64,000 nucleotides of DNA, from assembly GCF_014202335.1 (NCBI RefSeq), contig NZ_JACHGP010000019.1:97526-161525 (forward strand). Reading direction: 5' to 3'. The stretch comes from Mycobacterium sp. AZCC_0083. GTDB lineage: Bacteria > Actinomycetota > Actinomycetes > Mycobacteriales > Mycobacteriaceae. The notes below the pieces were generated by a model. That model searched no databases, had not been told where the DNA came from, and saw only the letters and a program-made list of their open reading frames with translations. Positions 21,594 through 30,341 of the stretch are shown here, in pieces (position 1 is the first letter of the stretch; each line of letters opens with the position of its first letter). The position numbers and the translations under genes are program-made.

Positions 21594-22928
21594 TTAACCG
21601 ACGCGGTAGGCGCGGACAGCAGGGACGGGGATGTGTCGGATCGCGTCTGCAATGCGACGGCCGTGGTTGAAGTAACCCCGGTAGTTGCCGTGTAGGTTGT
21701 CCGCACCCGTGATCAGCGCCTGCTGATCGGTCAGGCTGTTGTTGTTGCCACCGTTTCCGGTCCACCAAGGGTTCGTGGGATTCGCCGGGTCGACGTAGAA
21801 GGCGCGTGCAACCTCAGCGATGGCCGCGATATGCCCCTGACGGTTCAGGTCGTTCGCCCCACCGGACACGTAGCTCGCAGGGCTGGTGCCGAAGATGGTG
21901 TACGGCTCGTTGCCAACATGAATGAACGTCATCAGGCCGTTGGAGTCCAGGGCCAGTGCTTCGTTGTAAACAACCTTCGCGCGGGCCTTCATGGCTGCAG
22001 TGCCGCCAGGGTTCACGGCCGCGTCGTTGACGGTTCCGTGCAGGATGTACGCCACAGGGAAGCTGATGCCGGTCATCGGATCGGCCGCACCGATGGCGAA
22101 CCCGTTCGCGATGGTGGTCTTGCGTGAGGCAGACCCGATACGCGTCGAGTTGATCGAGGATGGAGTGTCGTCCGTTCGGGCGACGGTGTCGCCGTTCTGG
22201 AAGAACCCCGTACCGCCCTGCGCGGCATTCCAATGGACGATGCCGGTCGCCTCGAAGAACGCGTCCTGAGGACCGTACGAGAAGTAGGTCTCATCCGAGC
22301 CGACGTTCTGGTTGTGCAGCGGCTCGAAGTACGAGTCGCCGTCGAAGATCACCATCGGGCGGGCCGGTGCCGCGTACATCAATGCCGCCGCCTCGATGTT
22401 CACCTGCAGGAAGTTGACATTGCCTGCGACATGCACACGGATGCGGCGCTTCTTGTAGCCGCTGCGAGCCACGCCAGGTGTTGCGAACTTGATCGAACGG
22501 AAGACGTACCCGGTCAGGCTGGTGCCCAGAGGCTTGTCCTGGAGCTTCACCATGCGGCCGTTGTGCTCGACGTAGACCTGACAGTCGAACGCTCCGGTCG
22601 ACAGGAACATCAGGTCGAGCTTGTCGCCCGTGTACACGAACTCGAAGCGGGTGGACATGTTGAACGTGCTTCCACCCGAGGCGCGTGCCGAGGTGTCGTT
22701 CTTCGCGCCGCCAGCCCAGTTGCCTGGAGTCTGGAACTGCCAGTTCTGGCCCTGCGTGTTGAACTTACCGGCGGTATTCCACGGCACGCCGACGAGACTG
22801 TCCATGGTCTGGGCTGATGTGCTGTACGCATCGGTCACGATCTCCGAGGACGGCATCGTGTCGATAATTGGTTCGTAGAGATCAGCCAGACGGACGGTGT
22901 CCGTGTAAATAGGAGCTGGCAAAGTCAT
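21594..22928 (-). CDS. Tail protein with SGNH/GDSL hydrolase domain
   Basis: 444 residues. After a beta-rich region (about 1-185) comes a complete SGNH set: block I IFDGDSYFE with the nucleophile serine near 199, block II QGGTG, block III LHGTVND, and block V DNLHGNY with the catalytic Asp/His near 406-409. Such esterases on phage tails remove acyl groups from surface glycans or lipids, so this fibre could trim mycobacterial surface acyl groups at adsorption. ATG at 22928 overlaps the previous stop. Confidence 0.85.
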   Translation of the reverse strand: MTLPAPIYTDTVRLADLYEPIIDTMPSSEIVTDAYSTSAQTMDSLVGVPWNTAGKFNTQGQNWQFQTPGNWAGGAKNDTSARASGGSTFNMSTRFEFVYTGDKLDLMFLSTGAFDCQVYVEHNGRMVKLQDKPLGTSLTGYVFRSIKFATPGVARSGYKKRRIRVHVAGNVNFLQVNIEAAALMYAAPARPMVIFDGDSYFEPLHNQNVGSDETYFSYGPQDAFFEATGIVHWNAAQGGTGFFQNGDTVARTDDTPSSINSTRIGSASRKTTIANGFAIGAADPMTGISFPVAYILHGTVNDAAVNPGGTAAMKARAKVVYNEALALDSNGLMTFIHVGNEPYTIFGTSPASYVSGGANDLNRQGHIAAIAEVARAFYVDPANPTNPWWTGNGGNNNSLTDQQALITGADNLHGNYRGYFNHGRRIADAIRHIPVPAVRAYRVG

Positions 22929-23950
22929 CCAATCTCAATCAGGTCGAACGTGTAAGTCGTGTTCGACAGAGGTGTTCCTGCAATTTGGAGCACGACCGTT
23001 GTGGTCGTCTTGGTGACGAACGGATGCAGGTTCGCTGCAGGCCCGTTCGTCGGTGCCAAGCTCACGTGCGGCACGGTGGGGAACGCAGTTCCGAATGTCA
23101 GGGTCGCGAGAGTCCCTGAGGCAGCGGACGTTCCGGTCGTCACGGACACGGACTGCGCGTAGCGACCACCGGCCACACTGGCGGTCGCACCGGTACCGGC
23201 ATTGGCGTGCGCGGCGATGGTGGGAATCGTTCCGCCAGCGGTGACGGCAGTTGCGATGGCCGCGTCGATGTCAGACTTACGGGCGAGCACGTCGTCGCCC
23301 CACTTGAGGTCGCCGTCACCCTTTGGCACAAAGGAGATGTCGACATCCGGCTCTGGTCCGTCCGCAACGATGGTCGCCACAGAGATCGCCACATAGAGGA
23401 CGATGGGAGCAGCGCCTTGTGGAACTAGGCCGAGGGCGACGTTGGGGTCCGCACCGGACGCCAGCACGGCCGGGAAGTTACCGGCCGAGTGGTTCTGTAC
23501 GGCAATGAAGTTCACCGCGTTCGGTACCGGCGAGGTGTTGAGGATCGGGTTGCCGTTGGAGTCGAAGATCGCGTTGATCTTCGGGCTCACCAGCGTCTTG
23601 TTCGGGACCGTCTGAACGCCGGTCAGTGTGACGAAGCCACTGGAGTCAGTGCCGCCGACGTTGACGTAAATCGAGCCGCCCCAACGCCATAGCAAGTTGG
23701 TTGCCTTGTCGACGTAGATGATGTCGGTGACGCCAGTCGCTGGGAATGCAGCCTTGTTGACGTACTCCTCGACCTGGTCAACGAAGAAGACCTGGCCGAT
23801 GTAGTACAGCGCGTTCCAATGCGACGAGCCGTCGCCGACCTTCAGCTTGCCAGTGTCGGTCTCAGCGCCAAGTTCGCCAGCCGCCAGGAGCGTGTTAGCG
23901 GATGTCCACTGCGCAGCGGTGCCGCGACGTAGTTGAATCTGCGCCATCAT
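22925..23950 (-). CDS. Tail fibre with tropism-determinant-like N-terminus
   Basis: 341 residues. The opening QLRRGTAAQWTSANTLLAAGELGAE followed by TGKLKVGDG matches the short beta-hairpin attachment domain shared by many fibres, including the Bordetella phage Mtd N-terminus. The gene at 23947 opens with the same module, so one was copied from the other. The middle and C-terminus are Ala/Thr/Gly/Val-rich, typical of trimeric fibres. ATG at 23950 or 23947. Confidence 0.8.
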   Translation of the reverse strand: MMAQIQLRRGTAAQWTSANTLLAAGELGAETDTGKLKVGDGSSHWNALYYIGQVFFVDQVEEYVNKAAFPATGVTDIIYVDKATNLLWRWGGSIYVNVGGTDSSGFVTLTGVQTVPNKTLVSPKINAIFDSNGNPILNTSPVPNAVNFIAVQNHSAGNFPAVLASGADPNVALGLVPQGAAPIVLYVAISVATIVADGPEPDVDISFVPKGDGDLKWGDDVLARKSDIDAAIATAVTAGGTIPTIAAHANAGTGATASVAGGRYAQSVSVTTGTSAASGTLATLTFGTAFPTVPHVSLAPTNGPAANLHPFVTKTTTTVVLQIAGTPLSNTTYTFDLIEIG

Positions 23951-25227
23951 GCACGCCGAACGGGGATGAGTTCCGAAACAGCCTGATGTCCACGGGGATT
24001 GAAGTGCGTGTCGTCCGCGTTGAACACTGACCGGATCCGGCCGGGAGTTGCCCAGTCAGTCACGATGGAGTCAACGTCCATGCAGGACTCGGTGCCCACC
24101 GGCAGCATGTGCAGCCAGGTGTTCATCGCTACGCGCTTAGCTTCGGAGGCACCGGCCGAGAACTCCATGCGCGGTGGGATGTTGGTGATCAGGTGGCGGG
24201 CGTTCGGATACTTCGCCTTGCCGTTCTTGATTGCGCCACGCATGTTCGCCTGCGCATCAGCGACAGTCGAGTCCACGGTGTCCGAGGACGCCAGGGCGAA
24301 GTACAGCACCACGTCTGGATCGAAAGCCGTGTCGCATGAGTCGAACACAGTCCAGCGAGTGAAGTCGGTGGCAAAGTGTCCGGCCCAGCTGCCCGACATC
24401 GATAGGTTCGCAGCCACACCACCCTGCGCCTTGGCCCATAGCTGCGGCCAAGAGCTGAGCGTGCCGTAGTTGTCGCCAGTGCCGTTGCTGGACGAGTTCG
24501 ACAGCGAGTTGCCGACGACCAGAATGCGTGGGGCACCAGCGTCGGCGTACTCGTACTCGATCCACATCTGGAACCACGCCGCGTTGTTCTGCCGCGCAAT
24601 ACCCACAGGGTTCTGGACGCCAGCGTCCGTGGCCAATAGGGACTGCCAACTGAGCCCGCCCGAGAACGCCATACCGCCGGACGCCGAAGTGGTCCAGCCG
24701 GTCGACAGCATCAGCGTGCGGTGGTCGACGGCCACCTGCGTCAGGTCGACCCATGGGGTGATTAGCTCGCCGCCCGAGGCAAGCGTCGTCGGAGCCTGAA
24801 TAAGAGTCGGCGCAGCCGTGAAGTTGCCGTTCGGTTCACCATTCGCGTCAACAGCCGGAATGCCGTAGTACAGCGACAGGCCGGTGATGTCGCCGGTCAG
24901 CACCACGTCAGCGAGGTGGTCGCGGTTACGCACGTGTACACGCATGCGGGTAGCGGCCACCGGGAGCTGGAACAGCTGGCGGTTCGTGAACGGCTGATTC
25001 GGCCAACTCGACGCATGGCTCTTCGTCAACTCAAACGAGTAAATGCCAGTACGCACACCGGGGGTGGCCAGCGAGTACGGAAGGTCAATCCACGCCAAAA
25101 CGCCGTCTCCAGTCTTAGTGCGCTTCGTGTCGGTCTCGTAGCCCACTTCGCCTGGGCCGAGGGTGGGATTCGCGGTCGTCCACTGCGCGGCTGTACCGCG
25201 ACGTGGCTCGATCCGAATGATCGTCAT
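23947..25227 (-). CDS. Tail fibre with attachment module and SGNH esterase domain
   Basis: 426 residues. Residues 1-50 are the RRGTAAQW...GEVGYETDT...GDG module shared with 22925-23950. From about 230 on lies an SGNH domain: ILVVGNSLSNSS carries the serine near 241, VVLYFALASSD takes the place of block III, and DDTHFNPRGHQ carries the catalytic Asp/His near 402-406. It differs enough from the esterase at 21594 that the two are distant relatives. ATG overlaps the upstream TAA. Confidence 0.82.
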   Translation of the reverse strand: MTIIRIEPRRGTAAQWTTANPTLGPGEVGYETDTKRTKTGDGVLAWIDLPYSLATPGVRTGIYSFELTKSHASSWPNQPFTNRQLFQLPVAATRMRVHVRNRDHLADVVLTGDITGLSLYYGIPAVDANGEPNGNFTAAPTLIQAPTTLASGGELITPWVDLTQVAVDHRTLMLSTGWTTSASGGMAFSGGLSWQSLLATDAGVQNPVGIARQNNAAWFQMWIEYEYADAGAPRILVVGNSLSNSSSNGTGDNYGTLSSWPQLWAKAQGGVAANLSMSGSWAGHFATDFTRWTVFDSCDTAFDPDVVLYFALASSDTVDSTVADAQANMRGAIKNGKAKYPNARHLITNIPPRMEFSAGASEAKRVAMNTWLHMLPVGTESCMDVDSIVTDWATPGRIRSVFNADDTHFNPRGHQAVSELIPVRRA

Positions 25228-25880
25228 TAGGGGGATCCGCCTTCGAGGAGTCCGATGCCGGGATCCGATGGAGTGCCACCGTCGATCCCGCCCATCGATA
25301 GGTAGTTCAGCGCCAGCGGAACGGTCTCAGTGCCGTTGTTCAGTTCGAACTGCACAGTGCCGTCGAGGTTTACGTGCCCCTCGCCGGTGAAGCTGATGCC
25401 AGTGAGGCCCTGCGTCACGCCTGTTACCGGCGCTGCGGGTACGGGGATCAGTTCCGCGAAACGCTTGAGCCCGCCGACTGTTGGCGAGTTGAAGTAGAAC
25501 GGGTTCAACGCAACCGGTCGAGTCGTGCCAGGAATGTGAATATTCTTGTAGCGCACGTAGATTGACAAATCGCCGGCAATGCCGAGAGCGGGAGTGTTGG
25601 CGAGCAGATACACAGGGCCACCAACGGTCCCGTCATCCTTCTGCCGCAGGAACGACCCATCCGGCTGAATGACCGCGACAACTTCCTTCGAACTGATCAC
25701 CGCAGCGGGCGGCACAGTCTCGCCAAAACGGAACAGCTCACCAGGAGCGAGGTTGTACTTGAAGATCACCAGTCCCGACGTGGGAGCCACCAGGTCTGGG
25801 TACGGGCCAGCGTCAGCGCCGTCATCGCCGGGGACGAGGATCGGGCCATCGATCTGGAAGAAGGTTGGGTCAGCCATCAC
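25227..25880 (-). CDS. Minor tail protein, 217 aa
   Basis: Beta-rich, proline-rich protein (GDLSIYVRYKNIHIPGTTRPVALNPFYF). Its end, GISFTGEGHVNLDGTVQFELNNGTE, looks like a short fibre strand. Start GTG at 25880 or ATG at 25877. Assigned by position in the tail-tip gene run and composition. Confidence 0.65.
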   Translation of the reverse strand: MMADPTFFQIDGPILVPGDDGADAGPYPDLVAPTSGLVIFKYNLAPGELFRFGETVPPAAVISSKEVVAVIQPDGSFLRQKDDGTVGGPVYLLANTPALGIAGDLSIYVRYKNIHIPGTTRPVALNPFYFNSPTVGGLKRFAELIPVPAAPVTGVTQGLTGISFTGEGHVNLDGTVQFELNNGTETVPLALNYLSMGGIDGGTPSDPGIGLLEGGSP

Positions 25881-26167
25881 GAAACCCCGTACATCGCGGT
25901 GTAGTCGGCCTGTGTCAACACGGAGATGACCCCGTTGAACACGACCTTCTTGTCACCGATGTGAGCCTCCATCAGAGATGGCAGCCCGCCCTGCGAGGTG
26001 GCGTCCTTGGAAACCTGTAGACGCCAACCCATCTCCCCATCGGGATCAGTCGACAGAGAGGCGACAGACACCGCCCCACGCCAGCCCTGCGCGTTGAGAT
26101 CCACGAGGATCCCGAACAGCTCAGCTGGGGTGGTGATGTCGTCGGCATCGAAGTCAATGCTTGGCAT
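25877..26167 (-). CDS. Small minor tail protein, 96 aa
   Basis: Acidic N-terminus (SIDFDADDITTPAEL), then a compact alpha/beta body (WRGAVSVASLSTDPDGEMGWRLQV, KKVVFNGVISVLTQADYTAMYG). ATG at 26167 follows AAAGGAAC. Probably part of the tail tip. Confidence 0.6.
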   Translation of the reverse strand: MPSIDFDADDITTPAELFGILVDLNAQGWRGAVSVASLSTDPDGEMGWRLQVSKDATSQGGLPSLMEAHIGDKKVVFNGVISVLTQADYTAMYGVS

Positions 26168-26176
26168 GAAGTTCCT

Positions 26177-27190
26177 TTAAGCGGCAGCGAGCCGGTCGTT
26201 GGCCGTGAAGCTCTGTAGTCCTGGGGGGCCGACCTGAACGAAGGTGAATGGCGGGAGATACTGCGTGCCCGCGAACATCGTCAGACCGACAAATCGGTTA
26301 CTGGACCCAATGAGTGATGTGCCCGAAGTGTCGGTGGCGCGGAGAACCTCCGTGCCGTTCTGGTAGAGGACGAACTCGCGAACATCGTTGGTAGTGCCCA
26401 ACTTCAAGGTCCAGCGGTCACCACTGGCGGTGGACACGGAGCCCGACCCGATAGTGGTCGCCACTCCCCCGACAACGATGGCGATGTAGCAGGCGTTGTT
26501 CGTGATCGTCGCCTCGACGCGGTTGGTCATCGCCGCGTCACAGCGTCCGAAGAGACTCAGGTACGTCGGGTTGGTAATAACCGGGAAGGCAGCTGCCGTG
26601 ACGAACGCAACCGACTGTGTGTTCGTGGCCAGAGGCGTGTTGTGACGGACCAGCGCACCACCGTCAGCACCGCCGATGGAAGTCCAGAAGAGGTTGTTGC
26701 CGTCAGTCTGCGGAGTCCAGGGCCCGACGCCAAACAGTGAGACGGTGTAGTTGGGGCCGGGGTTGGTAGCCGTGCGGGCGAACGTGTCATCGATCAGGAC
26801 GCCGCCAGGGACATTGCCCTGCGCCAGCTTGCCCTCAAGCTGCGCCACACCGACATTCGCGTTATCGGCAGAAGCCTGGGCGGTGTCGATCGCGACCCAC
26901 TTGCCGGTAATGAACGGTCCCAGAATTGGGATACCGCCCACCAGTCCGGTGATCGCCTGCGTGATGCCACCGATAACCGCCTGCGCAAGGCCAAGAGCGG
27001 ACTCCAGGCCCTCATAGACAGCGCCGAACACCGTTGTGATGATGTTGTTGCCTGCGACCTGCGTCTTCTTGTCGGCGGTCACAGCAGCCTGCGTGCGACC
27101 GACCAATGCCGAGAAGCCCCCGCCAACGAGCGAGCCATCGAGAGCGCCTGGAGTCATCTGACTCGGATCGCTACCCGAAGGCATCGTCAT
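26177..27190 (-). CDS. Minor tail protein with lectin-like C-terminal domain
   Basis: 337 residues. The N-terminal 110 are hydrophobic and alanine/glycine-rich (SALGLAQAVIGGITQAITGLVGGIPILG), like other mycobacteriophage tip proteins. The rest is beta-sandwich-like (LFWTSIGGADGG, YLSLFGRCDAAMTNRVEATI, DRWTLKLGTTNDVREFVLYQNG), the layout of concanavalin-type carbohydrate-binding domains. ATG overlaps the previous stop. Confidence 0.72.
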   Translation of the reverse strand: MTMPSGSDPSQMTPGALDGSLVGGGFSALVGRTQAAVTADKKTQVAGNNIITTVFGAVYEGLESALGLAQAVIGGITQAITGLVGGIPILGPFITGKWVAIDTAQASADNANVGVAQLEGKLAQGNVPGGVLIDDTFARTATNPGPNYTVSLFGVGPWTPQTDGNNLFWTSIGGADGGALVRHNTPLATNTQSVAFVTAAAFPVITNPTYLSLFGRCDAAMTNRVEATITNNACYIAIVVGGVATTIGSGSVSTASGDRWTLKLGTTNDVREFVLYQNGTEVLRATDTSGTSLIGSSNRFVGLTMFAGTQYLPPFTFVQVGPPGLQSFTANDRLAAA

Positions 27191-27642
27191 CCCTGGCCAC
27201 CTCCCTGCTGCTGCACGAACTGGGCTAGGCGCATCATGTCGGCGACGTTCTTCTGTAGCTCACTCACGGCGACGGTGCGCTCGGCTTCCGTGCCGCTGTC
27301 TCGGATGCGCCGGATCTCATCCACGAACCCAGGATTCGACTCCGCGATCATCTCCAGGACTTCGTCGCATTCCTGCTCGAAAGTCGCTGCCTCGGGCGGC
27401 TTCTCATCAACAAGTGTTCCGACAGCGAACTGACTCCCGCCCTTAACCCACTTCGTCTGCAGCTCTGGGTGCCAACGAAATCCCAAGTCCCACAACTGCT
27501 CTGACCAGGAATCCCAGCCTTGAATCAGGACCAGCTGCTGATTGGAGAAAGTTCCGCCACGCGGATCAGGGAAGCCTGCGGCCATAGCCCAGGCCATGCC
27601 CTTGGGGTGGTTTGGATCGGCGGGATGATGGCTTAGTGGCAT
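27187..27642 (-). CDS. Tail-associated DUF2744-type protein
   Basis: 151 residues. The opening HPKGMAWAMAAGFPDPRGG and GFRWHPELQTKWV match a protein found next to the tail-tip genes of many mycobacteriophages (DUF2744, by memory). The second half is a charged helix (EQECDEVLEMIAES, VSELQKNVADMMRLAQF). Its role is unknown. Upstream is a promoter-like gap. Confidence 0.8.
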   Translation of the reverse strand: MPLSHHPADPNHPKGMAWAMAAGFPDPRGGTFSNQQLVLIQGWDSWSEQLWDLGFRWHPELQTKWVKGGSQFAVGTLVDEKPPEAATFEQECDEVLEMIAESNPGFVDEIRRIRDSGTEAERTVAVSELQKNVADMMRLAQFVQQQGGGQG

Positions 27643-27671
27643 TACGCCTGCTCCTCATCTACCTATAATTG

Positions 27672-27677
27672 ATTATA
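27672..27677 (-). promoter_or_regulatory. Possible -10 box inside the late operon
   Basis: The 54-base gap 27643-27696 is strikingly AT-rich and contains minus-strand TATAAT, extending to the near-palindrome TATAATCAATTATA. No clear -35 is visible. GAGGAG precedes the downstream ATG at 27642. It could be an internal promoter for tail-tip and lysis genes. Confidence 0.45.
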
Positions 27678-27696
27678 CCGGCTGTTTGCTGGCTAC

Positions 27697-29421
27697 TTAC
27701 GCCGTGAGATGAACGCCGATGTTGTTCAGGATGTCTCGCGTCTTCTTCGCCAGACGGGCCATTCGCTCACCGGCAGACAGTGCGGCCTTGTTCTGACCGA
27801 ACTTGCACTGGAACGACAGTGGCGTGTCGCCGCTGTTGTCCCACGACGGGATGATTTCCTCGCACTGGTTGACGAAGATCAGGTTGTCGTAGCCACGGCA
27901 CGTCGACCCAACGCGGGATCCGATCTGGAAGTGAACGCCGGGGATGATCCAGGAGTTGCCGCGCAGCGACAGCGTGTGCGAGGTCTCCGACTTGGATGCA
28001 AGGAAGCCACCACGCAGCGCCGCCAGAGCGGACAGCGACCACGAATTGTTCTCTGCGCCCTGCTGGTACAGCTCCCACAGGTGGACCCAGCCGAGGTTCT
28101 GCGCACGGCCGACGTTCTTCCACTCCAGCCACGCCGCGATGGTCCCGACGATGAATGGCATGATTACACTGCTGGCAATGTCACCCAGGGAAGAGAAACC
28201 GCCGAGAAGGAAGTAACCGATCAAAGACCCTGTGGTTTCGATGATTAGCTTCGCAATGGCGTCGGCAGCCGGGTTGTCGCCACCCACAATCACGGAGACC
28301 GCGGTGGCTGGAGACCACGTCAGCTGAGACGTTTCGATCGGCGTGTACGCGGAGTCTCGGATGACGAGCCATGGAGCTGCGGCCAGAGTTCCAAGGAACC
28401 CTGGCCCCCAGTATTCATCTGGGTAGAGGCTCTCGTCGTCGGTGATCTCCAGTGCCGAATCCTCAACGAAACCACCGATGTACTGCGCCACCGAACGGAA
28501 CATGCCGTCCGCGATGGTGCCGCCCAGGAACGTGCCAGTCAGGGGGCTGTAGTAGCCGCTGTCGTCAACGAACTCGAAGACGAGCGCACCATTGGCCGGT
28601 GTATCCACGAAGAGCAGGCCGGTCTCGACCTCACCCTCGTCCGTGAAGATCCGACGCCAGCGGAGGGTGATCTGTGCATCATCGAGCGCATCGGCGATGA
28701 CGCTGTCGAGTGGATTCATTCGAGTGCCGAGGACAGTCCACAGCGACGAATCATCAAGTGGCAGAGGGTTGCACTTGATGTGAACCTGCCAGTTATGCCA
28801 CTCTGTCGGCGAGAGGGCAAGCCACTGTTCGAAGTCGAACGGGTCGTCTGGGATTTCCCACAGGTTGCCCTCCTTTCGAATCAGGTTGAGCAGGATCATG
28901 ATCGAGCACGCCCACTTCGCGGGACCAAAAATCGGCAACACGCGAGGCCACTGGAAGACCGGGATTGGAAGCACGGGATTCGGTGGGCCAAGCAGGAACT
29001 GGAGGAACTGAAGGTCGTCCATGAAGTTCAGTTCCATGTAGTGCATGCCGTCGCGCATCTTCACCGAGTGGTTCGACAGCAGGCCCGTCCAGCGCAGCTT
29101 CCCGCCGAAGAAGTCGACGCGGATGATGATGTTCTTGAGCTGGTTCGGGTCGTTCGGCACTGAGCGCAGCCACTCACTGATGTAGTGGTCAAAGCGCAAT
29201 TCCATTGTGCCCGCCGCGCTTACGTTCTTCTTGAATGGGAACGAAGCGCGAATGGTGTCCTGGTAGGCGACACGGCCGTAGTACTCCAGGCCCACCGCAG
29301 ACGGATCCGATGGGTTCCGGTAGAAGGTGATCATCGGCTTCGCGCGGCGGAGTACGTACAGCTGCTCACGCCATGCTTCTACTGACTGGTCGATGTCGAC
29401 CAGTTCGTCAAGGCGACTCAC
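27697..29421 (-). CDS. Large minor tail protein, 574 aa
   Basis: Second gene after the tape measure, the place of the tail-hub (Tal/gp27-like) protein. The start SRLDELVDIDQSVEAWREQLYVLRRAK and WSPATAVSVIVGGDNPAADAIAKLIIETTG fit the hub/minor-tail family of mycobacteriophages (recalled). GTG at 29421 overlaps the previous stop as GTGA; the frame is open further, but into the preceding gene. Confidence 0.8.
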   Translation of the reverse strand: MSRLDELVDIDQSVEAWREQLYVLRRAKPMITFYRNPSDPSAVGLEYYGRVAYQDTIRASFPFKKNVSAAGTMELRFDHYISEWLRSVPNDPNQLKNIIIRVDFFGGKLRWTGLLSNHSVKMRDGMHYMELNFMDDLQFLQFLLGPPNPVLPIPVFQWPRVLPIFGPAKWACSIMILLNLIRKEGNLWEIPDDPFDFEQWLALSPTEWHNWQVHIKCNPLPLDDSSLWTVLGTRMNPLDSVIADALDDAQITLRWRRIFTDEGEVETGLLFVDTPANGALVFEFVDDSGYYSPLTGTFLGGTIADGMFRSVAQYIGGFVEDSALEITDDESLYPDEYWGPGFLGTLAAAPWLVIRDSAYTPIETSQLTWSPATAVSVIVGGDNPAADAIAKLIIETTGSLIGYFLLGGFSSLGDIASSVIMPFIVGTIAAWLEWKNVGRAQNLGWVHLWELYQQGAENNSWSLSALAALRGGFLASKSETSHTLSLRGNSWIIPGVHFQIGSRVGSTCRGYDNLIFVNQCEEIIPSWDNSGDTPLSFQCKFGQNKAALSAGERMARLAKKTRDILNNIGVHLTA

Positions 29422-30341
29422 ATATATCCCAATCCGACAGGGCGGGACCATGGACGCGAGTACCACTTCGGCACTTCGAGCTTGAGAGCGAAGCCGCCAG
29501 CGGCATCAGATACCTGAACCGGGATCGTCTTGTACGTCCCACCAGCGATGGGGTACAGGAGATCCTGGCCCTTCCACAGTCCCTGCAGGTTCATTCGGTT
29601 CTTGGCTAGAAGGGTCTGCACGCGTGGGTCAGAGTTGGCCACGCAGCCTGCGCCCTTCGGGATGAAAGGTGTTGGAACGGTACGACCGGCGTCCTGGACG
29701 CCACGCCCGAACTCGTTATTGCCCCAAGAGAAGTCGGGCAGCCGATACCGGGCCTGGTCGGTCAGAGTCCACTTCGGCCACACCGGCACGTCGCAGTCGA
29801 CGGACAGCTTGAACTTCTTGGTGGCCTTCACCGCGTCCATGTCCCACGTGTAGAAGTCGGACGGCCCGACGAAGAACGGCAGCTCAGCGGCGCACGTCAT
29901 CACGACCGTGGAGCAGGCGTAAAGGGCGGGATCCTTGCCCTCCCAGTCAGCGGACGTGTACGCCTCGGGCTCGTTCAAGAGACGAACCTTCAACTCGCGC
30001 CAGCCATCTGACGTGGTGAATCGGATCGTGGTTTCCTTCACGTAGTCGAACGCGAAGCGCCACGCCGAGTCAATGGAACGCCACAGCTCTGGGTCGCCGT
30101 TGTCGGCGAAGATGTTGACGGTGAACACGATGTCTCGCCGCTCCCAGCGGAAGTCCACGAACGTCTGGCCGAAAGCGCCTGGGAGCCAAAGGGACTTGAC
30201 TGGCGCGTCGATGAAGCCCTTGAGCTTCGGCATCAATTCGACGCCCTGGTTACCCTTGCCGGGACCAGAGATCTCGAAATGCTCACCGTGGATACCGAAG
30301 ATCTCGATCTTCGCGGTGCGATCAATTGTGTCCATCGTCAC
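29418..30341 (-). CDS. Distal-tail-type minor tail protein, 307 aa
   Basis: It directly follows the tape measure, where siphoviruses encode Dit. The sequence is beta-rich with the DRTAKIEIFGIHGEHFEISGPG opening and a galectin-like later part (FKLSVDCDVPVWPKWTLTDQA, TIPVQVSDAAGGFALKLEVPKW). GTG at 30341 overlaps the tape-measure stop. Confidence 0.82.
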   Translation of the reverse strand: MTMDTIDRTAKIEIFGIHGEHFEISGPGKGNQGVELMPKLKGFIDAPVKSLWLPGAFGQTFVDFRWERRDIVFTVNIFADNGDPELWRSIDSAWRFAFDYVKETTIRFTTSDGWRELKVRLLNEPEAYTSADWEGKDPALYACSTVVMTCAAELPFFVGPSDFYTWDMDAVKATKKFKLSVDCDVPVWPKWTLTDQARYRLPDFSWGNNEFGRGVQDAGRTVPTPFIPKGAGCVANSDPRVQTLLAKNRMNLQGLWKGQDLLYPIAGGTYKTIPVQVSDAAGGFALKLEVPKWYSRPWSRPVGLGYM

